From assembly GCF_024868665.1 (NCBI RefSeq), contig NC_079893.1, positions 12,015,901-12,079,900 on the forward strand: DNA of 64,000 bases, written 5' to 3'. Under the pieces are notes generated by a model. It did no database searches, was not told the origin of the DNA, and worked only from the letters and a program-made list of their open reading frames with translations. This DNA is from Triplophysa rosa (Eukaryota > Chordata > Actinopteri > Cypriniformes > Nemacheilidae). Positions 1-12,000 of this stretch are shown piece after piece (position 1 is the stretch's first letter; each line of letters opens with the position of its first letter). The position numbers and the translations under genes are program-made.

Positions 1-3000
1 AAAACTTATAGATCTTCTACAAGGAAACTCATCTCCAGCTTCTCAACATTCCTCATTTTGGGGTGGAAAAGAGGAGGACTTGACTTTGGAGACCAGGTCT
101 GAGCTCCCTGACTGTGTGCAGAAGTTCTCAGAATGCACTGACCCAAGTCAAGATTTGTTGAGTTCTCCAATTCCCACAAAACAAGAAGAACAGACCGAGC
201 AGTCAGATCCAGTGTCTGCTGAGGACACACAGGAGAAGGTTGAGGAGGCGGAGCTTGCTGTGCCGGCGGATAATAGCAGCATGAGCCCCAACATACAAGG
301 AAATCAGTGTTTAAGGGGTGGTTTAGAATCTGAAAGCAGTCTGGAAAGACGGAGAGGGCTTAATCGAAGATCAGGAAAATCTTGTAAACTGGCACTTACC
401 TTCACCAATCAATGTCCCTCCTCACCACCCTCACAATCTTCAGTTATTTCACACCTTCTCCCTGATCCCACACCATCACTGGTGTCATGTTCCAGTGCTT
501 CAACCCAAACACACCCTCAGGACTTTGCTCTGATTTGGCGAATTGACCAGCACAAATGTACTTCAGAAGATTTTACTGGTGGTGCTTTGGTTATATTAGA
601 AGGTAACTCTTTGCATTTCAATCCAAAAACGAAAGAAGAGCAGTCTGCCTGCCAACAGGGGGTGCCATATTGTGTTGTCCACGAGAAAGGCTCTCAGGTA
701 GAAGAGAATGAATTTAAGGAATGCCACTCCAAACAGTACAACCTTGAGATTCTAAGTCGTCACTTCAGACGTGTCTCCATGGACATCCTGGAGGACCTTT
801 ATGAGAAGTGCCATCAAGATATGGAATGGACAACTAATTTGTTGCTAGATTCAGGAGAACAGCTATATAAAGAAGACGAGGAGGCTGAATTGGGGTCTCT
901 TCATCCTGTGGATGCGGAGAAAGATCTGTCCATAGAAAAAGTGATGGGCTCAGATGTTGACCATGCCAGAGATGACCAAAATGTGGACTCAAACAAAAGT
1001 TCACCAAGTAGCATCAGTCCCAAGTCACAAGAAACTAACTTTAGTGACTTGAGCCAGGCTGATGATGATTGGAGCACTGGACAAAGTTCACAAAGTGAAG
1101 CTGAAGGTTCTGATGAGGGTGTCAGCATGAAACGTGAGTCATCCATTGTAGACCAACCAACAGAAGACACTGGTGCACACCTAGAGGTTCCAGTAGCTAA
1201 TGTTGAAGTGCCAAATAAAACAGATCCAAGCCAGATAGAGACAATAGTTACTGAAAGTGAGCCAGTTGTTCAATGCATGGAGGGAGAATTGGAGGAATGG
1301 AGTGAGGAGGATGGAGTGGAGAAAGAAAAGGAAGATGAAGAGATGAGACCAGAAGTGGATGCCATAGCGCAGTTACTCCTGCGTCAGGTTGATGAAATTG
1401 AGCGCAAGGAGGAGGAGGCGAGGAAGGAATGTGAAAAGGAGAGAAGGAGAACTGAACTGGAAAGAAGAAAGCCAAATACAATGTACATTCAGACTCTGGA
1501 GCTAAAGCTTCCAACTGAACTTGCATTGCAGCTCACTGAGCTGTTTGGACCTGTAGGGGTCAGTCCAGGTAACCAATAATCTGATCAACAAATTGTTAAA
1601 AATAAGATATCTCTTGTTGTCTTTAAAGGGATTAAGAATCATCTTTATCTATAAAGAATCTGTCATAATTTATTTACCCTAATGTCGTTCAAAACCTGTA
1701 CACAGTATTACTCTTCTTTCTGTTGAACACAAATAAGATATGTTTAGAAATGTCTCAGTGGTTTTGTGTCCATACAATGTAAGTCAATGGGTTGTTGTTT
1801 GGTTTAGGTCTTCCCAAAAAAGCATATCACGATCTTCATAACAAAGAATCTCGATCCACGATCTGAATTGAAATACAGGGCTGTACATTCACTTTTTTGC
1901 ACATTGCACTGGTGCTACAGAGGTTTAAAGTTTTGTAGCACAGGCCAAACAGTTGTACATGTAGCACAAGTATAAAACGTCTGTTATCATCACAAAACAC
2001 AAATGCAGATCATCACATAAATAGACTGGTTAACAGAAAAAGTATATGTTATATACAAATTGATCAATTAGCACCATATAATTTTTAGTTTACCCATTTT
2101 TTATTGTTCTGTGTTGTCCATTTTTTACTATACAATAGTAATATATTTGTCCACATAAAAATACTGTAGTAGCCTTACTATAGTATTTACTAGGCCTATA
2201 GTAAACTGCAGTAAAATACCTAGATATTATAGTGTTTTTGAACCTTACTATAGTAAATATTAAAGTATACTACAGTTGATCAATTTACAACAAGAATACT
2301 ATAGAACACTACAATATTTTTTTCATTTGAGCGTTTAGGTTAACCTGTGTTCCATTTTGACGGGTCGTCGTGAAGACGCTTCAATAGACACTTGAGTTTC
2401 AGTGTGTGTAGTTCAGTGACGATAGTCTTTCTCAAACAGTGAAAACTCGTTTATGTCCTCATACAGTGAGAGACATACAAATCCATGAGGGTCACGTGTG
2501 TAGCACGTTAAACTGCAACACATTCACTCACACACGCCGAACCGGGAGATGACGGATTTAAATAGCAGGATTCCGCGTCCACATCACGGAAACCATAGGG
2601 CTCTAGATATAGGCTATATGAACTCAATGCAGCCGGGAAACGAGTTTCAATCGCAAAACAGATTAAAACTAAATAAATTAGCGGTGCGCCATCGATTATC
2701 GTCACATACTAACAAGCACAAACACACTTCACACAGACAAGCTGCTCTGTCTAATGCACGTGCAAATCTGTATCGCACGCATGAGTGATTGGAAAGCACA
2801 TAGAGCTCTCTGCTCTCATGGTGCTTCAATGTCATACGCCAATGAGTCTGTACAGCGCTGAATGATGTCGAACAAACCTCTTGTTTTAGACGACAGACAA
2901 GATCAAGATCATCCACGCGATTCCATTGAAAAGTGGATTGCGGACGCCTTCAAGATCGTCAGGTTTCCCAACACTAGTTTGGTTACCAATGTTTTTTCAA

Positions 3001-6000
3001 ATATCTTAAATGTTCTGCAGAAGAAAGAAAGTAAATGAGGATGAAAAGAAAGAAATTGAAGACTTCATTTTTGGATGAACTATCCCCTTCTCATTCACGC
3101 ATTTACAGTGTATTCAAATGATCTTTTTCGTCTTCATGTGGATGCAGGTGCCTTTTCATCAGATGATTGTGCAGTGCAAATAGACCTAAACTTGGCCAAA
3201 CTTCTGCACCAGAAATGGAAAGAAACTATCCAAGTAAGTTGCATGTCTTGATCTTCTTATCCGTACAATGTTTGGATATTAACCTGCTATTCTGATGTAT
3301 GATGTAGAATTTAGCTAGTGTCTGTTGTCTTTGGCAGGAGAAGCACAGACTGGCTGCCCTGTCCTATCAGCAACTGCAAGAGAGTGAGACAATTTACTTC
3401 TTAATACTGCAATATGTCACGTTTTTAACAAATATCAGTTATTGAGAAAGAATGCAAAAATCAATGTTCAAACCCGTCTTATTCTTGGTTCACAAAGGCA
3501 AGCTTATATTTTTTTAGGGCTGTCAAACGATTAATCGCATCCAGATTAAGAGTTTGTGTTTACATAATATATATCTGTGTACTGTGCATAATAATTTTGT
3601 ATTTATTAACACATACACATAGATGCATATATTTAAGAAAAATCTCAAAATTAATAAACATTTATATACAATTTCAATTATTGGTAAATATAAATAAATA
3701 CATGTAAATATTTCCTAAATATGTATTCATGTGTATGTGTTTGTATTTATAAATACAAAATTAATATGCACGGTACACAGACATACAGTATATTAGGTAA
3801 ACACAAACTTTTACTCTGGATGCGATTAATCGCGATTAATCGTTTGACAGCCCTAATTTTTTTTATTTAAGTTTTGCGTAAAGTATAATTTTGATGCATT
3901 TGACTTCAACACACGTAAGCATATGTAAAGTTACCTACAATTGTATGTTTCAAACAGAGATGGCGATAGAGGCAAAGACAACTGACTGCTTTTTTAAAGG
4001 GATAAGTCACACAAAAATGAAAATTCTTTCATTTACTCAACCTCAACTTGTTTCAAACCTGTATAAATTTCTTATAAAGATACTTGAAGAATGTGTGAGA
4101 TCAAACAGTGGGGGCACCATTGACTACCATAGTAGTGTTTTCTTACTATGGTAGTCAATAGTGCCCCAGAACTATTTGGTTACAGACATTCCTCTAAATA
4201 TCTTTCTTTGTGTTCAGCAGAACAACTAAAATCATACAGGTTGAAACGACTTGAGGGTGAGTAAATAATGACAGAAGTTTCATTTTAGGTAAACTGTCTC
4301 TTTAAAACAATCACAGACAGTCATTTTCTTATGTTAGTATCACTAATATGCATCCTATGAAAAATGTGTTACATACACTTAATAGCACTTTGGATATAAT
4401 TGTTTGACTTTTTTACATTTAGTCTTGTCGATTTCATCAACTTATTGAAATTTTGCAATAATTCCATTTAGTCACTACTTCCTGTACCTTACTTCTCTTG
4501 ATACATCCCTTTCTTTTCCTCTGTCTATTTACATATTCATTGACCAGTGCAAAACACACACTATAAATATTTTTTCTCTGTCTGTTATTTTCTGTCCTTT
4601 CATTCATGTCTCCATGGTAATGAAGATACCGACCATTGGGGTGAACCACAGGGAAGCAAAGGTTTGTATGAAGATGCTCCTTTTATGGACCACTGGAGTG
4701 TGTCCTGTCCCACCGTCTCTCTGAGGGACATCATGATTGAAGAGCAGGTGATGCAAGACAGCATAGAGAAGGTAATACTTATACTTTACATAAACACTCA
4801 TTTAGTCATTAGAACTGTAAAGGGAGGAGGTAACATTGAGCCATATCTGTGATTCAGTCCAGGTCAAGCCGGAAAGATCTGAATAAGAAAGACAGCGCAG
4901 CCAAGCTGAAGGAGTACCAACTCTTCTCGATGTTCCCCACCATAGACCGACATTTTCTGAGGGACATCTTTAGAGATCACAAGTGAGTATGAGATTCTAA
5001 GGTCATTTGATTATAGGGAGCATTGAAGGTGAGGTTGTTTAAAGCTCAGGGCGGAGTGGGGTGCAGTTTGCATTTTAATACAATTTGCAGAGAGGGCACT
5101 TGTATAGGAGCTAGGACCCAGGACACATTAGTGCATCCCATACGAAACTCATGTTTGTGGAAACGTGACATTGATATGGTCCTCTCCCCTTCACAACAAT
5201 TTTGCAGGATATTATACAGCTTTAATTTTGCATACTTTAACTGCATCTTGCTTTGCTGAGATTACGAAGTTATCCATGTTCCAAATATTTATTCCTTGGA
5301 TTCTTCTGTCCTCCCATCTCCTCATTGCGTGTTTTCCTGAAAAGCAAATGAAAATGCACAGTTTATGAAATGAGAAGCAACTCATTAGCCCAGATTGAAC
5401 CAAGGTAAATGTGCCTGTTGTAAGTGTGCTGAAAGTCAATTAGAGTCTGTTGTGAAATGACTGTTAATGGTTGTAACATGATGTTACAACATGTTTAACG
5501 TCTATAATGTGATGTACATTACTGTGCAAAAGTCTATTAAGATACAAACAGAAATACGTATGTGCACAAAATAAAAAAAACAATTTATAGAATAAAATTA
5601 TGGGAGGCAAATCCTGCCAAATTTAAATAAATAAATTAAACGATGAAAATGAAAACCAGATTAGCAATTTCATTATACACAACTGCGTGCACAATATGTG
5701 CCAAAATGAAAAATAAAATAAAATAATTTTATTTTCATTTTTACACTGACAATGCGTTGTCCCTGTCAAATTGAAAAAGAAAATTCAATTGGTGATTTGA
5801 CATTTCATTTTCACTAAAATCTCGAGGCAAGACTGCCAATTTGAAAATGAAAAGGCAAATGTGAAAAATAAATTGTAAAAACATTTTTTACAAAGGTTTT
5901 ATTAATGTTCACGCAATAATACTGACACAATTCAAATTAAAATGTCAACTTTGATTTTCATTTTATTTTATTTTCTCTTCTCTTTTATTTCATTTTCGTT

Positions 6001-9000
6001 TTCATTTTCTTTTTCTTGTTCACGGTTATGCAAATTACATGTTAATTAGTGGGTGTGGACGAGCGTCTGCATTACTGGGAACGCCCACAAAAAAGTCATA
6101 TCCGTTTATTCGAACGAACGTGTGTAGACCTTGTCAGGCGCTTGGCCTTAGCACTTTGTAATGATGACGATGACTGTGCCTGGTGCAATACCGAAAATTG
6201 TTGTGTGGTGTTCTGCATCTCTGATAAGTTAACAGACGAACAAACTAAAGCATTGGAGAGCCCGTATCTCTAGCGTGCCCTGAAACATGCCGGAGCGCGA
6301 TTGTCCCCACTCCGCCGCTGACCTGCTCTTACACTGTACATTACCATCCGCACCCGAGCACGCTATCATCATTACACTGTGACTGCTTTTAAGAAAACAT
6401 AAACAAAGCGATCTTTCTCAGCACAATAGAATCCATCGTAATGTTCGGTTTGAGGTTGATAAGGTGTGTTTAACCTCACGCGCGCTGTGCGCAGACCAAT
6501 TCGCTTATGGTATCACAAGAGCGGCTCATATGTGTTTAAATCAGCCCCGCGTACTTCATTCATTATGATTATGAGCCAATCGTTATACAAAGTGCTGCAC
6601 TATGTTATGAATGCATGTTTTAAATGATGCGCCTGTTTAAATTCCTTGAAGTTCAGCTGTCATACCAAAAAACATCTAATACCTACAACACTTATAAGTG
6701 CAGGTCTGTGTCACCGCGCCGTGAGACAAAAAAAACCATTCGAATGAATTAATAGTGCTGTGCGTCATCATTACAAAGCGCTAAGGCCAAGCGCCTGACA
6801 AGGTCTAAACACGTTCGTTCGAATAAACGGATATGACGTTTTTTGTGGGCGTTCCCAGTAATGCAGACGCTCGTCCACACCCACTAATTAACATGTAATT
6901 TGCATAACTGTGAACAAGAAAAAGAAAAAGAAAATGAAAACGAAAATGAAATAAAAGAGAAGAGAAAATAAAATAAAATGAAAATCAAAGTTTACATTTT
7001 AATTTGAATTGTGTCAGTATTATTGCGTGAACATTAATAAAACCTTTGTAAAAAATGTTTTTACAATTTATTTTTCACATTTGCCTTTTCATTTTCAAAT
7101 TGGCAGTCTTGCCTCGAGATTTTCGTGAAAATGAAATGTCAAATCACCAATTGTATTTTCTTTTTCAATTTGACAGGGACAACGCATTGTCAGTGTAAAA
7201 ATGAAAATGAAAATAAAATAATTTCATTTTAATTTTAATTTTGGCACATATTGTGCACGCAGTTGTGTATAATGAAATTGCTAATCTGGTTTTCATTTTC
7301 ATCGTTTAGTTTATTTATTTAAATTTGGCAGGATTTGCCTCCCATATAAAATAGTCTTCTTCGAGCAAAAGTCAGAATTTAGTGTGACCTCTCTTGGCAC
7401 TAATTTGGAGAGCCAGGTTCCTGATATGCACTAGTTAAAAGGTGCTATGTGTTATTTTTGGAGGATCAATTGACAAAAATGATCTGATCTGGCTGGATTG
7501 TGTACTATAATAAAGATATTGAGGAGCAAGATTGTTTATGGCTTCTGTAACCAGTGCAGCGAACCTAAGATAGGTGTGATGTGAAACCATTTGCGACTGC
7601 TAATTTTAACTCATGGTGTGCTGTAAAAAACTGAAAAGCCACAATGCCAACCTTTATCTCCAAAGGTTGTTGAAGATGTGGCTTTATTAAGGCTCAATCG
7701 TGTAATTATTCGAGATGATCCGTTCGTAATAAATCAGTGTCAAAGAATTCTTTAGTTCTTTTTTTGTATAACTGCATAAATAACCTAAAGGAAACATCTC
7801 CCCACCCATGTGCTTGTGTTTGTGTAGTTACTCTCTGGAGCAGACCGAACAGTTTTTGCACGCTCTGTTGGATGACGTGCCGGTCAGAAACGTTGTGGCC
7901 TCTGAACCCGCCCTTCAGCGCAATGGCACAAGCAGACCGCAGAGCAAAGAGAGGGTGAGCACTCTTGATACACTTAGTGTTGGGTGTAACTAGTTACTAA
8001 GTAATTAGTTACTGTAATTTAATTACTTTCCCTTAAAAAAGTAAAGTAAGGGATTAATCTTATTTGTTCTGTAATTAAATTACAGTTACTTCTGATGTAA
8101 CTGAATTAAATACTGTGTAATGTATACAATAGTGGAATTGACATTAAAATTCCAAATTTTACTTTAAAATGCATGCATTAATGTATCTTTATCTCATTTG
8201 TTATACAAGTCAGTTAATAATTGTACTTTATGTAGTTTTATATGATTTATTTGAATGAATTGAGAGTCGTTTTATGTCTATCCTTGACTCACTTAACTAA
8301 TCAAGGTTGATATAAGATATAGAAAGTAATTAGTAATAAGTATTTAAATACTTTTTGGAGAGAGTAATTTGTACAGTAAAATCTAGCCACAGGAGGTCAC
8401 AAGCCAGTGTACTTTTTGTGCCGGTCCCAAGCCCGGATAAATAGAGAGGGTTGTGTCAGGAAGGGCATCCGACATAAAACTTTTGCCAAATCAAATATGC
8501 GAATCACTAACATGACTTCCATACCGGATCGGTCGGGGCCCGGGTTAACAACGACCGCCATCGGTGCCGTTGACTTACAGGGCACTGGTGGAAATTGGGC
8601 TACTGTTGGTCAAAGGAGAGGAGGAAGGTGTGTTAGAGGAGGAAGGCGTGTCCGTAGGCAGAGAGAGAAGAGGAAAGGCAGGAGTTTCAGACTGAAAGTA
8701 GGGACTTTGAATGTTGGTACGTTGACAGGTAAAGGCAGAGAGCTGGTAGATATGATGCAGAGGAGGAAAGTCGACATTCTGTGTGTCCAGGAGACCAGGT
8801 GGAAAGGGAGCAAGGCTAGAAGCATTGGAGCAGGGTTTAAACTGTTTTATCATGGTGCGGACAGGAAGAGAAATGGAGTAGGAGTGATCCTGAAGGAGGA
8901 GTGTGTGAAGAATGTTCTGGAGGTAAAGAGAGTGTCAGATAGGTTGATGAGTCTGAAGCTGGAAATTGAAGGTGTGATGTTGAATGTTGTCAGTGCTTAT

Positions 9001-12000
9001 GCTCCACAAGTAGGTTGTGAGCAAGAGGAGAAAGACAGATTCTGGAGCGAGTTTGAGGAAGTGATGCAGAGTGTTCCCAGAGGTGAGAGAGTGGTGATAG
9101 GCGCAGACTTTAATGGACATGTTGGTGAAGGGAATAGTGGGGATGAGGAAGTGATGGGCAGGTTTGGTCTTCAGGAAAGGAACCCAGAAGGACAGAGGTT
9201 GGTAGACTTTGCTAAAAGTATGGAGATGGCTGTGGTGAACACGTACTTTCAGAAGAGGCAGGAACACAGGGTGACATATAAGAGTGGTGGCAGGAGCACA
9301 CAGGTGGACTATATTTTATGTAGACGCTGTAATCTGATGGAGATTAGCGATTGCAAAGTAGTGGTAGGAGAGAGTGTAGCTAGACAGCATAGGATGGTGG
9401 TGTGTAAGATGACTCTGGTGGTGAGGAAGATGAAGAGAGCAAAGGCAGAGCAGAAGACAAAGTGGTGGAAGTTGGAAAAGGAAGAGTGCCGTGTTGTTTT
9501 CAGGGAAGAGTTGAGACAGGCTTTAGGTGGTCAGGAGGTGCTTCCAGATGACTGGACTACTACAGCCAAAGTGATCAGGGAGACAGGTAGGAAGGTGCTA
9601 GGTGTATCATCTGGAAGGAGAAAAGAAGACAAGGAGACTTGGTGGTGGAATGAGGAAGTTCAGGAGAGTATCCAGAGGAAGAGGTTAGCTAGGAAGAAGT
9701 GGGACAGTGAGAGGACGGAGGAAAGTAGACAGGAATATAGGGAGATGCAGCGTGAGGTTAAGATAGAGGTTGCAAAGGCCAAACAGAAAGCTTATGAGGA
9801 TATGTATGCAAGGTTAGATAGTAAGGAAGGTGAGAGGGATTTGTATCGGTTGGCGAGGCAGAGGGATAGAGATGGAAAGGATGTGCAGCAGGTTAGAGTG
9901 ATTAAAGATAGAGATGGAAATGTGTTAACAGGTGACAGGAGGGTGAGGGAAAGATGGAAGGAGTACTTTGAGGAACTGATGAATGAGGAAAATGGCAGGG
10001 AGAGAAGAGTAGTAGAGGCAAATATTGTTGAGCAGGAAGTAGAAAGGATTAGCAAGGGTGAAGTTAGGAGAGCTTTGAAGAGGATGAAGAGAGGAAAGGC
10101 GGTTGGTCCGGATGACATACCAGTGGAGGTATGGAAGTGTCTAGGAGAGATGGCAGTAGAGTTTTTAACTAGGTTGTTCAACGAGGTCTTAGAGAGTGAG
10201 AGGATGCCTGAGGAATGGAGGAGAAATGTTTTGGTGCCGATTTTTAAGAACAAGGGAGATGTGCAGAGTTGTGGAAACTACAGAGGTATTAAGCTGATGA
10301 GCCATACAATGAAGTTGTGGGAAAGAGTAGTGGAAGCAAGGCTAAGGGGAGAAGTGAGCATTTGTGAGCAGCAGTATGGTTTCATGCCAAGAAAGAGCAC
10401 TACAGATGCGATATTTGCTTTGAGAAGGTTGGTGGAGAAGTACAGAGAGGGTCAGAAAGAGCTGCATTGTGTCTTTGTAGATTTAGAGAAAGCGTATGAC
10501 AGGGTGCCAAGAGAGGAGCTGTGGTATTGTATGAGGAGGTCTGGAGTGGCAGAGAAGTATGTTAGAGTGGTGCAGGATATGTATGAGAGCAGTAGGACAG
10601 TGGTAAGGTGTGCGGTAGGTGTGACAGAGGAGTTCACGGTGAAGGTGGGACTGCATCAAGGATCGGCTCTGAGCCCCTTCTTGTTTGCGGTGGTGATGGA
10701 CAGGCTGACAGATGAGGTCAGACAGGAATCTCCATGGACTATGATGTTTGCGGATGATATTGTGATCTGTAGTGAGAGCAGGGAGCAGGTGGAGGAAAGT
10801 CTAGAGAGGTGGAGGTTTGCTCTGGAGAGAAGAGGAATGAAGGTTAGTCGCAGCAAGACAGAATACATGTGTGTGAATGAGAGGGATCCAAGTGAAACAG
10901 TGAGGTTACAGGGAGAAGAGGTAAAGAAGGTGCAGGATTTTAAGTACTTAGGGTCAACAGTCCAGAGTAATGGGGAGTGTGGAAAAGAGGTGAAGAAGCG
11001 TGTGCAGGCAGGTTGGAATGGGTGGAGAAAAGTGTCAGGTCTGTTGTGTGATAAAAGAGTACCAGCAAGAATGAAAGGAAAGGTGTACAGGGCAGTAGTG
11101 AGACCAGCGATGTTGTATGGTTTGGAGACAGTTGCACTGAGGAAAAGACAGGAGGAAGAGTTAGAGGTAGCAGAGCTGAAGATGTTGAGGTTCTCTTTGG
11201 GAGTGACGAGGATGGATAGGATCAGGAATGAGTACATCAGAGGGACAGCACATGTGAGATGTTTTGGAGACAAAGTTAGAGAGGCCAGGTTGAGATGGTT
11301 TGGACATGTTCAGAGGAGGGAGAGTGAATATATCGGTAAAAGGATGCTGAGGTTAGAGCTGCCAGGCAGGAGGCCGAGAGGAAGACCAAAGAGGAGGTTT
11401 ATGGATGTAGTGAAGGAGGACATGAAGGTAGTCGGTCTGAGAGAAGAGGATGCAGGGGATAGGGCTAGATGGAGGCAGATGATTCGCTGTGGCGACCCCT
11501 GAAGGGAACAGCCGAAAGGAAAAGAAGAAGAAGAATTTGTACAGTAATCTAATTACACTATTGAATGTGTAATTAGTAACTAGTAATTAATTACTTTTTC
11601 AGAGTAACTTACCCAACACTGTTGACCATAAAGCATTGTGAAATGAAACAAAAGCTGACATCTTTCTTCTCTCAGAAATGGAAACCGAGAGATGTGCAGG
11701 CGGAAGCAGCTCAGTTCCAGGATACGGAAGACCCGGAATATGAGGACTTCCGCACAGAGGCAGTGCTGCATAAGCGTCGGCAGATAGAGAGTTTTAACAA
11801 AGCGGCTGAAGCCTATAGACAAGGGCGCAAGGACGTGGCCAGTTTCTACGCGCAACAGGTGAAAGAGATGAGCCGTATATAATATACATACTGTTTGACA
11901 TGATATTCTTGATTTCTTGTTGCGTTTTCATACAGCGACCTCTGGGAAAGTGCTTTATAAATTAAATGTCGCACAATCATTTTTTTATCCTAAAAATATA

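Larger units (their letters stand above)
7976..11620. mobile_element. hAT-like element with GTGTTGGG ends, host of the RTE insertion
   Basis: The left end AGTGTTGGGTGTAACTAGTT and right end AACTTACCCAACACT are inverted, with subterminal TAATTAGTTACT / AGTAACTAGTAATTA also inverted. After removing the LINE at 8380-11534, about 0.5 kb of AT-rich element remains. No transposase is visible. A clean 8-bp duplication could not be shown. The left end is 21 bp past the N4BP2 exon 6 donor and the right end 55 bp before exon 7, so the element makes up almost the whole intron. Confidence 0.7.

Noticed and set aside
2549..2916. Overlapping frames on both strands in the N4BP2 intron
   Set aside because: They lie in the hAT-like insertion, lack splice support and domain content, and are common by chance at this length.
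6049..6273. 74-codon frame inside the fold-back arm
   Set aside because: It runs across an inverted-repeat arm that is repeated on the other side without the frame, and has no protein-family features.
9792..11273. Minus-strand frames of 153 and 205 codons
   Set aside because: They are antisense shadows of the LINE ORF, with no recognisable domain and the strong plus-strand coding pattern opposite them.
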